64,000 nucleotides of DNA from Branchiostoma belcheri (Eukaryota; Chordata; Leptocardii; Amphioxiformes; Branchiostomatidae). Of this stretch, positions 12,675 to 24,004 are shown piece by piece. Position 1 is the stretch's first letter. Each line of letters opens with the position of its first letter. The notes under the pieces are model-generated. The model did not search any database, was not told the DNA's origin, and worked only from the letters and a program-made list of their open reading frames with translations. A program made the position numbers and the translations under genes. The stretch spans positions 62,001 through 126,000 of the forward strand of contig NW_017803912.1 of NCBI RefSeq assembly GCF_001625305.1, read 5' to 3'.

Positions 12675-13089
12675 TAAGGACGCCATGTAATGTCTCCAGA
12701 CTTGGATTGTGACGAAATGTTACAGACTCATAAAATAAAGTAGATTACTTTTCTTCCGGGTGTGGCACGATACAATACGAGACAATGAAAATACTTGACG
12801 ATGTTTTGATGTGAAATCATATTTGCTTGTCTCAAGGTTATGAATGTGATCTTTTTAATTTAATTTCTTCTAAGTATGATTCATAAACAAGAAAATACGT
12901 CTCGGAAAGGGCAAAGTTGCACATTGATAAAAAGAGGGTATTGTATCTTTCAATAATAATACATAATACAGGAGCAACTAACTGTATGGAGTCAGTCGAC
13001 ACAGGCTTTGCTGGTCTGGGGTTTTGTGATGGTTTAATGTCATTTCTTCCTAGTATGATTGTATAATATAGACTTTGGATTTATTAAAG

Positions 13090-13400
13090 ATCCTCGATGC
13101 AGTTTTGAGGGCTTGAAAACAAGACTTTTCAAAGTCAATATTCTAGTAACTAGACAAAGTTGAATCAACACTATCCCAGTTTATTTCTATATTCAAGGAG
13201 AAAAAATACCGAAAATTGCGACAGAAAAAGTTGCTGTTAGATTTTGGGATACCACCCAGAAAATAAAGGACTCGGGATTGTTTCGCGGTGCTGTTTTAAA
13301 TGCCCACAGTATGAAATACTGATGCAAATGTGCTAATGTGGGGCATTATGTGTAATATCATATATATTGCCTTATTCAGAATATATTAAGTTTTCCCGTC
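13090..13400. mobile_element. Diverged relative of the MITE at 7266-7617
   Basis: Shares CTGACAG-like and ACCACCCAGAAAATAAAGGA blocks in the same order. Confidence 0.45.
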
Positions 13401-13560
13401 CTGGTCGGCTGGTGTTCGGGGGAAGGTTCTGAATGTGTGACAGAGGCTTCAGTCAACCTTGGTCGGTTGGTGTTCGGGGGAAGGTTCTGAACGTGTAACA
13501 GGGGCTATAGCCAATCTTTGCTGGTTAGTGGTCGAGGGAAGGTTCTGAATGTGTAACAGT
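13400..13560. repeat. Dispersed repeat of the CTGTCACAC family, triplicated
   Basis: Three diverged tandem units of about 62 bp with GGTGTTCGGGGGAAGGTTCT. Confidence 0.5.
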
Positions 13561-13680
13561 GTTTTAAATTAATCGCGATCCTAACGGACTGCCCCACTAT
13601 CCAGAAGGGGGTACTAAAAATTAGCCACTGGTAAATCTTGTCTTTTAAGATCTCAAAACGGCTAAAATAGTTTGATGCCG

Positions 13681-13760
<80 letters not shown>
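13681..13760. repeat. (AT)n microsatellite
   Basis: About 40 AT units. Confidence 0.95.
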
Positions 13761-13763
<3 letters not shown>

Positions 13764-14339
13764 TCATGTATCTTAGAGGTTACTAATGGATTCTACTTAG
13801 TGTACTGTGTAACACAAAAAATTAAAGATCTTTTGATACGATGGGCACCGTACTTCTGTAAACCATGCAGTTGTACAGAACTGGGACAACTTGCAGAGCT
13901 TACATAAATGGGGATGAAACGCTCAACATAATCCTTCTAAAAACATCAAGGCTTTAGAAGATCCCACACGGTCCCCCGGTACAAGACCCAATTCACGACG
14001 TACGGATCTTCAATAGCTGACGTGGAGACAATTTTGGCAAAAACAAGATAAATATTTATGGGGAAAAAAGGGTGGACCTCATCAACTTTAAACAAACCTC
14101 GGCCACTAAGAGAGTCATAGAAAGGTCAAAGCTAAGCATGTAGAATTACTGGTGTAACTCTGTTTGTAGGTTTTGGACATGGAATCGTGGCTTTCTTGTG
14201 GAGAGTGTGTATTAGGTTCTTGATGAAATACAATTAGTCTTTGTAGTTCCTCTGTAAGAGGATATAAACAACGTTTGGTTTTCCAGAACAGTAAGTAGTA
14301 ACTTGTTATACAAGGTCATGGGCCACATGTAGTTAACAC

Positions 14340-14348
14340 AAAAGAAGG

Positions 14349-14426
<78 letters not shown>

Positions 14427-14600
14427 GGGAGAGACAAAGAGAAAGAAAGAAAGAAAGAAAGAAAGAAAAAAGAGAAAGAGACAGAAAGAAAGAAAGAAAA
14501 GAGAAAGAAAGAAAGAAAGAAAGAAAGAAAGGAAGGAAGAAAGAAAGAAAGAAAGAAAGAAGAAAGAAAAGAAAGAAAAGAAGAAAGAAAAAAAGACAAA
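14340..14600. repeat. (GAAA)n purine tract
   Basis: GAAA/GAAAG repeats with GA runs for 260 bp, all purine on the plus strand. Confidence 0.95.
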
Positions 14601-14839
14601 ACAACGAGAGAACGAAACAGAGAAGAATAGACTCGGTTGGGTTAAGGCAGCCTATGACATACTATGAGTAGTATTTCATACATATGCCTGTAACTTTTGA
14701 TAGCTTGGTCGCACCACAACTAAACTTCACACAGTTCTAGTAGTACTTGAAACACATTGAATAAAGGTTATTTTGTTTTCACTACTTCTGGATTTTTGGG
14801 TTAAAAATCAACATTTTGGTTTAAAAAAAGTTGTTTACT

Positions 14840-15150
14840 TCATGGCTTTACGCGCAAGCGGTAACAACACCTTTCATCATGATATTTTACAAGTAGAAAG
14901 CCAACCCCCTATTTATTATTTTTGTCCGAGGCTATTTTGTTTTAAATGACAGTTACATTGTTTTTTTGGGCCAAAAACGGCAGAAACAGCTATTTTTCTG
15001 TCATTTTTCGTTAAAAAATCGCCACAGTTAAAAAATATCGACATATATGCAAAATAGCCTCGGACAATTTTGATAAAAAAGTGATAATACGTAAACATGG
15101 ATTACTCTAAAGATCAATTATGCTGTTTTCAGCTGCGCGTAAAGCCGTTT
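14840..15150. mobile_element. Nested foldback elements
   Basis: The outer pair GGCTTTACGCGCAAGCGG / GCTGCGCGTAAAGCCG encloses an inner pair TGTCCGAGGCTATTTTG / CAAAATAGCCTCGGACA (14926-15066). Confidence 0.65.
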
Positions 15151-15533
15151 AAGTCATACTCCGTGAATAAAATGCGTAACAACGCGGGTTTACAGGGGAA
15201 ACATACAAATGACCGCCGGTAACCCCGAATTCGAACACGCGTTCTATTCGAATGACGTCATATCGAACATGGTGGAACATGATTCGGGTTCGAAACATGT
15301 TTGTGGCAATCGTGCAGACACACGCCCGAACTCGAACATGAGTATCAGCCTAGGCCGCCTTAACCCAACCGAGGAAGGAATAAAGAATGAAATCAAGAAA
15401 GAAATGAGGAAAGAGGGAAGAAATATAGATGGAAAGATGGAAGTTGAAAAGCTCAATTATTTTGGTTTAGCCACGATTTTTTTTGGTACTTTTTCATCAC
15501 TTTAAAAAACATTCAACATTCAAATCCCCCTTA

Positions 15534-16911
15534 GGCCACATCAAGTAATTTTTATGGATGACATCAGCGCGCGCATTAATTTTCGCCTAATTTTGAAAAA
15601 AAAAAGAAATTTTGTTGCCTTCTGACGTCATGACAGTGGTCACCATGCCGAAAATGGGCAAACACGGCGGTCAATTTCTAGGGTAAAGTTTCCAATTCTA
15701 CGGAGGGGTATCAGGTTACCGGGGTTCCACGCGCGGCTTCCGTGGAGCCAGTCTCAACGGTAAACATTTTGTTAAGCAATAATTAGCTGTTTCACGGGGA
15801 CTGCCTTGTCCAAATGTGATAAAATCCGCACTGCACATAGCTCAAATGTTATTGTTTTTATTACAATGCTTAAATGTGTGTGAAATCACTCTCAACGCGT
15901 CGAATGCTTATTCTAGAACAATCGACGTCAATATCCAAACAACTGATTTAAACCGACCCCAAATCTCCCAGAAAATTCCACATTTTCGCATTTTAGAGAA
16001 CAGTATAACAACATTAAGATTTGAGTCGGACAGTTTTCTTTATTTCAAAGTTAAAGTGTTGCTAAGGTCGAAAAATTCGCCAAAAAATGCACCTTTTCAA
16101 CTTCCAAGACGGATAATTCCAGAACGCCGCCATCTTTAAAAAATCCGTCCGACACAGATCGAGATTTTTGTCTTGCCAACAATTTGAAATGTTTCTGAGG
16201 TAAATTGAATTTGTTTTTGTTGCAGTTTAAATATCATGTTTACACGCATGTCAGGTCGTGTGAGTAAGTGTAGGGGGTAACCTATATCCCCGTAAACAAC
16301 AATTACGATCGTCAAGGTCACACACGATGGCGGCAGTAGCTTCGTTACATGTTACATATCCACTATAAAACTGGGCATAGATATACTGTCCCGAAATCGG
16401 TTTATATCTGTGAAAAGGTAGATTTTTCACTGTTAGGCGGTACCCATGAAAAACGGGCTTGAAGCGGCGGGTTTTACTGTACATGACCGCGGGTGATCCC
16501 GGATCGAACGAACGTTCGGTTCGATTGACGTCAAATCGAACATGATTCGATTCGAATGACGTCATATCGAACATGATTCGGTTCGATTAAAAGGTTGGAA
16601 TATTTGGGCCCAAATTTGACCATCGTGAAAGATGTCTGTTGCCATGCCAGAAGGTGGATGGGAGATAATTATGAACAGAGGAGACAAGAAAAGGCTCTGA
16701 TTTAATGTTTTGTTTCTTACTTTGATGCAGTGATGCTGGCTGTGTATATGTGATGTTCCCACTGAATCTAAACCATCTGTACAATGATTGAGTCAAAATT
16801 TTAAATTGTAGGAACCTTTTTTTTTCGGCCCGCCTTGTTTTTTTTCGCCCGCTCGTATTAGATTTGGAGTCTGCGGAGGATGTCATCCATAAAATTTACT
16901 TGCTGTGGCCT
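15534..16911 (+). mobile_element. PIF/Harbinger-type MITE, family I, split by a ~950-bp insertion
   Basis: The left part (15534 to about 15665) and right part (about 16630-16911) together equal a complete family I element. They are flanked by TTA on both outer sides, which shows they are one insertion. The interior matches no other family I copy. Confidence 0.7.
15666..16629. mobile_element. Insertion within a family I MITE
   Basis: About 950 bp with palindromic stretches. The right end carries ATGACGTCATATCGAACATG, also found at 15251-15270 just outside the MITE. Ends not precisely defined; no coding potential seen. Confidence 0.45.
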
Positions 16912-17496
16912 TAATAGTAGTTATCACTCCACAGAAGGAGCTTACGAACTTCTTTTGCCCCCATATTCAAATCTTCAAACCGGCCGGGTAGCCTTCCTTG
17001 GTCTACTAGTATGTCATCGCAGGTAGTGTTCTATGTACCGTGACTAAAACTATCATTGAACATTAACCAAACCCTCGGTTCAACAATACCACATCGATGT
17101 ACACCTGGACATTAAAGTAGTTTACGTGTTTCATATGACAGTAACTTTAACACGCCCAATAAAGTATGGGATAATCAAACGCATGGTTTACGAACCGTAA
17201 CATTTCGTCTGTAAGGTCTTTTCCAATGAAATTCTGTCTACGTCTCTTCTCAGTTCATACCCTATGTGCTTTGACGATACGGCTTTTTTGTATTCATCAT
17301 TGTAAAGTTCAGAATATATATTACCGAGGGAAATTATACGTTTTGCTTCACTTGTGATGACCCAGTTAAATGTTTATGGAAGTTATCAACTGTATTTGTT
17401 AACGCGGTGTATATAGAAAGGGCGTAATTTTGTGAGTTGAAATGTGACACAATTAGAAAAGGTCTTAGAGGGAAATTAAAATTTCCATTCTTCCTC
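16912..17496. other. Intergenic, nothing recognised
   Basis: No exon pattern, repeat partner or inverted ends seen. Confidence 0.5.
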
Positions 17497-17497
17497 T

Positions 17498-17795
17498 TCT
17501 TCTCAATAACTCAATCGGTAGAGTGTTCGCTTTGTAACCGGGAGGTCGTGGGTTCAAACCCCGGCTGGGTCATACCAAAGACTTTAAGATGGTACACACT
17601 TCTCTCTCTGCTTAGCACTTCTTAGCAGTTCTTAGCAGTTTCTTAGCACTCAGCACATATGAGGAAGAGTGTGGGAAGGTCAAACACACAGCACTACCAG
17701 CGGACTAGCCCCCTGCTGTAGTGCATTGCACAAATGTGTGTCGCCCAAGGGCTACAGAAATGGATATGGGCACCACCCCTATGCTCTGCAATAGA
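17498..17795 (+). mobile_element. tRNA-derived SINE, second family
   Basis: AACTCAATCGGTAGAGTG, GTCGTGGGTTCAAACCCC and TGGGTCATACCAAAGAC, with the same body as 11165-11456. Confidence 0.72.
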
Positions 17796-18040
17796 GTGGT
17801 AGAGTGGAACGGTCACTGCTAAACTCTCCCACTCCAGCATTCCGCACGTGCCCTTCCTCTGGGGGTCCGGACTTCCATGTCACCTTGCTTGTCTGTTATG
17901 TTGTTGTTATCCGCTAGGTGGCACTTCAGCACCGCCGTGTGAAACCGTTTGCCCCACGGTTCCAGCTGCAGGTGATCCCAGACGAGCTGTTTGTGTCCGT
18001 GTTTTGTGGTGAAACTGAGAACTACTAGGCTAAGTGGTTG

Positions 18041-18343
18041 ACTCTGTATCAGTATAGCCGGTATAACCACCTTTCGGCGTAACACACCAGCTTCTGTATC
18101 TGTAAAGCCGGTATACCCGCCTTTCGGCGTAACACACCAGCTTCTGTATCTGTATAGCCGGTATAGCCACCTTTTGGCGTAACACACCAGCTTCTGTATC
18201 TGTATAGCCGGTATAACCGCCTTTCGGCGTAACACACCAGCTTCTGTATCTGTATAGCCGGTATAGCCACCTTTTGGCGTAACACACCAGCTTCTGTATC
18301 TGTATAGCCGGTATAACCGCCTTTCGGCGTAACACACCAGCTT
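18041..18343 (-). repeat. Six-unit, 50-bp minisatellite derived from the LINE tail
   Basis: Units repeat every 50 bp (CTTCTGTATC at 18091, 18141, 18191, 18241 and 18291) and contain ACCGCCTTTCGGCGTAACAC. Because 50 is not a multiple of three, all three frames stay open, which creates long spurious open frames. Confidence 0.85.
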
Positions 18344-18690
18344 CGCAGGCACGCGGCACGGCGGCAGCTGGCTACATTACACCGATCGACTTGTTGTTAC
18401 ACCTAACTCTTGAACACCTAACTCTAGACATTGTTTAAAACTATCTATTGACAATGCTCCTACTGTACTTGGTGACAGTGAATTCCACCCTGCGGTAGTT
18501 CTAGGAAAGAATGAATTCTTTAACACCCCAATCCTTGGTTGATAACTCTGGTACTTGAAGGCATGGCTATTTCTTGTTCTCTTCTGGGCAGCTATTAGGT
18601 ACTTAGTAGTTGATACGTCCACCAGTTTATTAGTCATTTTGTACATCATAGTCTGGACATTTTTCGTCTGTCTTCCAGAGACACCCACTG
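18041..18690 (-). mobile_element. L2/CR1-type LINE 3' end with amplified tail
   Basis: The minus strand encodes a LINE C-terminus: KMTNKLVDVSTTKYL, RTRNSHAFKYQSYQ, LKNSFFPRTTAGWNSLSP. It is followed by the family's 3' UTR and a tail amplified into an array (18041-18343). Confidence 0.75.
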
Positions 18691-18812
18691 TAGGTTACTT
18701 TTCATTTCCGTGACATGTACCCTAGCACCTCTTAGCTTCATAGCTCAGTACTGTAACTAAAGAAGAAAAAGGTATTGTTTTTTGGGTTTGTTTCTCTGCC
18801 TGTCCGTGTTTC

Positions 18813-19262
18813 TGCAATTTTTATGGATGACATTAGCGCGCGCATTAATTTTCGCCTGATTTTGAAAAAAGAAAACAAGTGATTTTTTGGCCCTCTGACA
18901 GTTGCCAACATGCCGACAATGGGCATAGATGCCGGAACGTGGATGACAGATAAATTTGGAGAGAGGAGACAAGACAAAGATCTAATTTATTGTTTTGACT
19001 TTTACTTTGATAGTCTTACATTTCATTCCTTCCATATGTGATGTTCCCACTGAACTAAAATCATTTGCATACTGATTGAAAACTTTCATTTTTTAGTGAC
19101 ACAATATAGGCATCATTTCTTGTTAAGCAAGGTTTTTGATGTCAAATTTTGAAAAAAAAATGTAGGAATATTGGGGTTTTGGCCCGCCTTTTTTATCGCC
19201 CTATCGCGCGCTAGTTTGGAGTCTGCGGAGGATGTCATCCCTAAAATTTACTTGCTGTGGCC
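18813..19262 (+). mobile_element. PIF/Harbinger-type MITE, family I, left end damaged
   Basis: The interior and right end (TTACTTGCTGTGGCC) are clear. The outer left repeat is missing or replaced. Confidence 0.7.
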
Positions 19263-19692
19263 ATTGTTATACACTCTTCGCACTACTTCACTAAGGTAAC
19301 CCACACTGTCAAGAAACAATGACTGACAACGTCTGTCATCATGCATGTTCTTTTAATGCCAGAAATCTTGTTTACATGCTACCGCAAATGCTGATCTATA
19401 GGTTCCTTGGAGTTTTACAAGACGACAGGCTACAAAAGACCTCTGTGTAGGTAGAATCTGAATCTGAAGAAGTTGTGAAGAGTAGATGAAAAGGAGCAAC
19501 ATTACAAACAGGTCAAAGTCTTGCCCTATAAAGACATGAAAGTTTTTGCATGGTTGAAGGAGGAACCTTGTTATCTTTGTTACAGGCTATGAGCAGGATA
19601 TCAGAAAAGATGGTATGATGTTTCTTTCTATCTTTTCAGGAATCGTACCCATTGTATTTTAAATTTTGTAGCAGGCTTAACGACCCTTAACG

Positions 19693-19936
19693 ACGGTGTG
19701 GGGTCGCGTGGCCTAACGGTAGCGTGCTCAACTCGGAACCAAGAGGTCCCGGGTTCGAGTCCAGATATGCCACCAATCTTGTACCCTTGGGAAAGACACT
19801 TAACACGATTTTCCTCACTTCGCTCAGGTGAAAATGAGTATTGTACTGTATTGTCTCTTGTGTTGGTGGTGGCATTAATATAAGTTGAAAAAACTTGAGT
19901 GTGTCCCCACACTCAAGTTTTTTTTGGAATACAAAA
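19693..19936 (+). mobile_element. tRNA-derived SINE
   Basis: Same family: GTGGCCTAACGGTAGCG, GGTTCGAGTCC and the ACTTGAGTGTG tail, which here forms a palindrome with downstream CACACTCAAGT. Confidence 0.75.
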
Positions 19937-20440
19937 ACGTTTTTTTTGGAATACAAAAAAAACGACCCTTCGGGATAACAGACCAACTTGATTATCAGAT
20001 CAAAAATGTACATTTGGCCTCCTGTGTCCTTGTAATGTACCTATTAGTAAATGACCTGATAGTTGGTATGGGGGTGCCTTAGACATATCCCTTCAGTAAC
20101 CAATTCAAATTTTGGCATATGCCCTTTCGTGAAGATGAATTTAGTGATGTTCATTGTTATATTGAACTCTGATATCCACTCTAAAGTATTGCCATGATTA
20201 GATAAGGCAAAAATAGCTAAAATCTATGCGGTGTTCTGGAGTTATGACTGGAAGGCCCTGACGGTGATCGGCGCACGCAGGGCGCAGCGGGACCATCGCC
20301 ATTCCGGGGTCCTGGTGGAAAAGGGAAGAAATATATGCTTAAATGTAAGTGACCTGTTCCACAATAAGAATATGTTAGCCATCGTGTATTCCTGTTTTTT
20401 TTTCTGTTACTAAACGATTGATTGATCGATTGTTCGATTG
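19937..20440. other. Intergenic, nothing firm
   Basis: A short GC-rich patch at 20250-20320 (open frame MFWSYDWKALTVIGA) stands out but has no splice support or recognisable family. Confidence 0.4.
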
Positions 20441-20662
20441 GTCAATGGATGGATGGATGGATGGATGGATGGATGGATGGATGGATTGATAGATGGATAA
20501 GTGGATGGATAGATGGATGGATCGATGGATGGATGGATGAATGAATGAAATGATAGCTGGATGAATGGATGGATGGATAGATTAGTGGATAGACGTAAGA
20601 ATAAATGAATGGATGGATGAATGAATGAATGGATGGATGATTGGATGGACGGATGGATGGAT
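20440..20662. repeat. (GGAT)n microsatellite
   Basis: GGAT and GAAT units with point variants. Confidence 0.9.
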
Positions 20663-20796
20663 CAATTTGACTCGAAGAGAGAAGGTTCTTACTCGGCTGA
20701 CATGCCCTTTCACAAGCTTGGTTAATATGAAGGGTCTACTGTCTCACCAAGGAACTTTCTAACTGCTGGAGAAGTCTACTGCAGATGTTTCTTTAA

Positions 20797-20988
20797 CCTG
20801 GTATCCAGTCTATCGTGGTTGGAGCAGGTTGTCTTTGGTCTAGCAGACCGCCCGGTAGGAGTGTTACGCCTGTAGGGTGTTTGCTAATAAGAGTTTGGTA
20901 CGCCGGGGAGACTAGCTGAGTCGGACGGGGAAGAGCTCCTGCAGCCCCGAGGAAAACCCGCCCCAAACACGATAGACTGGGCACCAGG
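20797..20988. mobile_element. MITE with CCTGGTxxCCAGTCTATCGTG ends
   Basis: Inverted ends of 21 bp with two mismatches; interior GC-moderate. Lies just 3' of the EF-hand gene. Confidence 0.65.
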
Positions 20989-21013
20989 TTATGTTTCTTC
21001 TTACCTCCCGGGA

Positions 21014-21257
21014 CTACTCCTCCGAGTCGTACTCCTCAGGGTCGATATACCCGTTACCGTTGGTGTCCAGAGAGGTGAACCAATCATCGGGCAGATTGCC
21101 GATGTCCACCGTCCCCAACTTCTTCAGCATCTCCAGAGCCTCCTCCTTGGACAGCCTCATGTCTTGGTCGGCGTCGTGATCTTCAAATCCGCCCTCGGGC
21201 ATGGCGTTCTCTCCTTGGGGCGACTCAAGACGGGCTTCCGCAGGTCCTGCCGCTGAC
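21014..21257 (-). CDS. Cys-rich/EF-hand precursor exon 3: EF-hand pair and stop
   Basis: The acceptor TCTCAAG joins in phase 2 to complete the Arg of the Lys-Arg site. The exon encodes two EF-hand loops and ends EEYDSEE with a TAG at 21016-21014. A consensus-like donor (GAG/GTAAGA) follows 9 bp after the stop, so a 3' UTR intron is possible. Confidence 0.85.
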
Positions 21258-22810
21258 CTTGAGAACATGATACATAATATTACTAGAGAAGGGACATTTG
21301 CAAAGCAAATGCATAATATTTACATTTGCAAAGCATAATGTTTACCTTCGCATATGGTCTGTTCTGTTAATTCTTACTCAAACACATTCATATATATCGT
21401 CAGACAGGAGTCTAAATCTCCTGCTATAAGATTGCAATATTCTGTAACCCAACACCAAGTACCATGGTGACAGACGTCAACAAATCAGGTCATTGGCCAG
21501 GTCACAGGTTAGTGTTTGGAGAAGAAGAAGAGCAAGAAAAACTGCGCAAAAACAATGTGTTTTCCTTCGGTAATCATAATGAAAATTAAACTGTTCACCA
21601 ACTCAAGAAAAATTACTCAACAGGATTTTTTTCGACCGAATCCTTAGCTCTTCATCAGCTTTCGGAGTGCTGTGGACACGTGCCTTTGAACCACGTGTGA
21701 CGTCAGCACTGGGTCAAAGTTCGTCGGAAGTCGGTACCGCCCCCGTCTCGGTTGAGCGAGGGTTGAGTTAGAGGACAGTTTAATTTTCATTACTAGTATG
21801 TATTTTACCGACTCAGATTAACGTTCATGCTAACATGATACATAGACATGTAAGAAATAATTCGAAACAGAAGGTCTAGGTGAGTCCTACAAAGCAATGC
21901 AGAACATAGTTGTTAATGCCTTCGAAGAGCTCCGTTTGGAATCTTATGGCAATTTACAGGTTACAAGTGTTTTAAAAAAATGATTTTGGAAAATGGCAAT
22001 GTAAAAATCATAAATGGGTATCAAGATAACAGTTCACCTCAGAAGATGAGTCTTCTAGAAATGCCGACGTCACATTTCCCAACCGGGGCCCGGCCGGGCG
22101 GTTTCGATTAACGAAAAATCAATTTTTGTCAAGGATGTACGCAAATAGATTTTTTTGTATTCTATACCATATACCATATCTTTCGCTCCATAAAACTGCC
22201 CGGCAGGGCCCCGGTTTGGAAATGTGACTTCAGTAAAATTAGATTTATTATATCAATTTACCTCTTGCTTCGTCTGCAGCCACCTCGGCAGTTACATCCG
22301 AAAATGTTGCAGGGTCCGTATCCACAGTAGGGCGTTGGCTTAGTTTAGGGTTGAGATGGATTAGTTTTCACATGTTCTCTTATATCAAAAAACAACATTT
22401 TCTACTTATGAATACTACCACTCTACCAATGGAGAAAACTAGCATGAACGCTCGTCACCATGTTGGTTAGCAGCGAAACGCAGCAATTAATGAAGTTCAA
22501 AGTAGCAGTCAAAATTCTGATTTAACGTTGACCAAAAATCCAACGAAATCCATGAAAAATAGGGATTTTGCGCAGGCGTAGTAAGTACTGCCGAAGTGCT
22601 ATTTCATGGGATGTTTGTTCTACAAGAACAGCAACAACAACAACAAATAAATATATTTACGCCGGTGCCGTCGCCACATCTGCACCACCTTCCCTTCCAC
22701 CACCCCCTGCATCTTTCCGCACGGCAGCAGGCCGACTCTGTCTGGTCCACCATCGCCAGTACCAGCAAAAGGGAAGTCACACCCAGGAGCATCGTCAGCT
22801 TGTAGCCCAT
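21014..22810 (-). CDS. Secreted cysteine-rich / EF-hand precursor, 156 residues, three coding exons
   Basis: Exons in transcript order: 22810-22661, 22338-22262, 21257-21014. Phases agree (0, then 2). Residues 1-26 are a signal peptide (LLGVTSLLLVLAMVDQTES, cut before ACC). Residues 27-76 hold ten cysteines (28, 29, 34, 43, 45, 55, 60, 65, 67, 71) among many Arg, Trp and Gly residues, and end SKR, a dibasic site that falls exactly at the exon 2/3 junction. Residues 77-156 are acidic and carry two EF-hand loops: DADQDMRLSKEE at 104-115 (Met where Gly is usual) and DTNGNGYIDPEE at 140-151. The start context is AACCATGG, next to an acceptor at 22817, so a 5' non-coding exon exists. A cationic disulfide-rich peptide with an acidic C-terminal pro-piece resembles antimicrobial precursors of invertebrates, but a calcium-binding secreted protein is equally possible. 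Family not recognised. Confidence 0.8.
21295..21530. repeat. Dispersed repeat, also at 29241-29465
   Basis: Both copies run TTTGCAAAGCAAATGCATAA to AGGTCATTGGCCAGGTCA. Confidence 0.6.
21578..21792. mobile_element. Foldback MITE in the EF-hand gene intron
   Basis: Inverted ends AATGAAAATTAAACTGT and ACAGTTTAATTTTCATT; interior related to 1285-1575. Confidence 0.65.
22066..22232. mobile_element. GC-rich foldback element in an EF-hand gene intron
   Basis: GTCACATTTCCCAACCGGGG pairs with CCCCGGTTTGGAAATGTGAC. Confidence 0.65.
22262..22338 (-). CDS. Cys-rich/EF-hand precursor exon 2: second Cys cluster and Lys-Arg
   Basis: It encodes PTPYCGYGPCNIFGCNC and RGGCRRSK with five cysteines. The donor is GTAAAT, phase 2. 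The acceptor AACTAAG has only a fair pyrimidine tract. The high Cys/Gly content and the matching phases support the exon. Confidence 0.72.
22661..22810 (-). CDS. Cys-rich/EF-hand precursor exon 1: signal peptide and first Cys cluster
   Basis: It encodes MGYKLTMLLG onward through the signal peptide, then ACCRAERCRGWWKGRWCRCG with five cysteines. The donor GTAAAT follows in phase 0. An upstream acceptor (TTTTTTAG) lies 6 nt before the ATG. Confidence 0.8.
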
Positions 22811-22825
22811 GGTTACCTAAAAAAC

Positions 22826-23120
22826 TAACAAGACTGGCAATGAAAACATACATTGCCATGGCGACAGTGGTTGCTGTTAGGATTATTGTTTGCATGGTAC
22901 TGCCATCATTTCATGATTTTGCCGAAGACTTGGTACAGTCCTCCCCTGAGTGTATAGTGAACGAGCCCCGGGGTCACAGAAAATAGGGCCATTCGGGGAA
23001 GAGAGGTCTTCCCAAGGGTTTCCAGGAATGTGGGTATAGATGTGGGTCAGAGACATGCCTGTGGACATTCCATTCCTGTGGACAAAATGTTTAGGCTCCT
23101 CCCTGAGACGTCGCCAAAAA
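22826..23120. repeat. Dispersed repeat abutting the EF-hand precursor start exon
   Basis: Matches 54680-55060 (ACATTGCCATGGCGAC, CATCATTTCATGATTTTG, CTCCTCCCTGAGACGTCGCC). Confidence 0.6.
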
Positions 23121-23192
23121 GGTGACAGAGATTGAAGAGGTGATAGTCACCTGTTATGTCAATCCTTTCACAAATGTGGTAAATCGTCATAA

Positions 23193-23600
23193 GGCCAAAG
23201 CAATTATTTTTTATGGATGACATCAGCGCGCGCATTAATTTTCGCCTGATTTTGAAAAAAAAAAGAAATTTTGTTGCCTTCTGACAGTGGTCAACATGCC
23301 GAAAATGGGCATAGATGTCTGTTGCCATACAGGAAGGTGGATGGCAGATAAACATGAAGAGAGGAGACAAGAAAAGGCTCTGATTTAATGTTTTGTTTCT
23401 TACTTTGATGCAGTGATATGTGATGCTGGCTGTGTATGTGTGATGTTCCCACTGAATCAAAACCATTTGTACAATAATTGAGTCAAAATTTTAAAATGTC
23501 GGAACCTTGTTTTTTTGGCGCGCCTTGTTTTTTTTCGCCCGCTCGCATTAGATTTGGAGTCTGTGGAGGATGTTATCCATAAAATTTACTTGCTGTGGCC
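23193..23600 (+). mobile_element. PIF/Harbinger-type MITE, family I
   Basis: Full copy with TAA on both sides and the same interior as 661-1069. Lies upstream of the Cys-rich/EF-hand gene. Confidence 0.8.
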
Positions 23601-23614
23601 TAAAAAAAAATAAA

Positions 23615-23993
23615 TAAAAGCGGTATTATGTAAGATTTTTGCGCCCAAACCGTAAATATAAATGATTGAAAGTTTCTCATCTAGATTGTCATTTTTAATA
23701 ACTTTCAACATATTAGCGTCGCTATTTCGCTTTTCCGGCGACTCAGCGCAGCGCGAGAATAAGTTGCGCCAGGCCCGCTGTATTTTTAGGAGGCTCCAAA
23801 AAGAATGTAAACACAAAACATGACCACGGTGGGCGCAAGCGCTTTAAATAGAAGCTGGCAGTTTTCCAAAACGTGGCACAACGACGTTGATCAGTTTCAG
23901 TTTCAGATCTTTTACTCTTTAGGCTTATAGCGCAAGAAAATGTGTAAAACAACGATGTTTAAAATAGTGAAAATCTTACATAATATCGCTTTA
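23615..23993. mobile_element. MITE with AAAGCGRTATTATGTAAGA ends
   Basis: Inverted ends of about 24 bp with few mismatches; sits between a family I MITE and the start-codon minisatellite. Confidence 0.65.
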
Positions 23994-24004
23994 ACCCACA
24001 TAAC

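Noticed and set aside
14212-14604. Ser/Phe/Leu-rich membrane-like open frames
   Set aside because: Translation of a (GAAA)n purine tract.
18041-18343. Regularly spaced array resembling CRISPR
   Set aside because: Units are tandem without distinct spacers, derive from a LINE tail, and the genome is eukaryotic. The palindrome array at 58971-59295 is rejected for the same reasons.
17819-18359. Long open frames (up to 177 residues) repeating VCYAKRWLYRLYRY-type words
   Set aside because: They arise from a 50-bp LINE-tail minisatellite that leaves every frame open; not a protein.
22568-22828. Plus-strand open frames across the Cys-rich exon
   Set aside because: Antisense of the signal-peptide exon; no splice or domain support.
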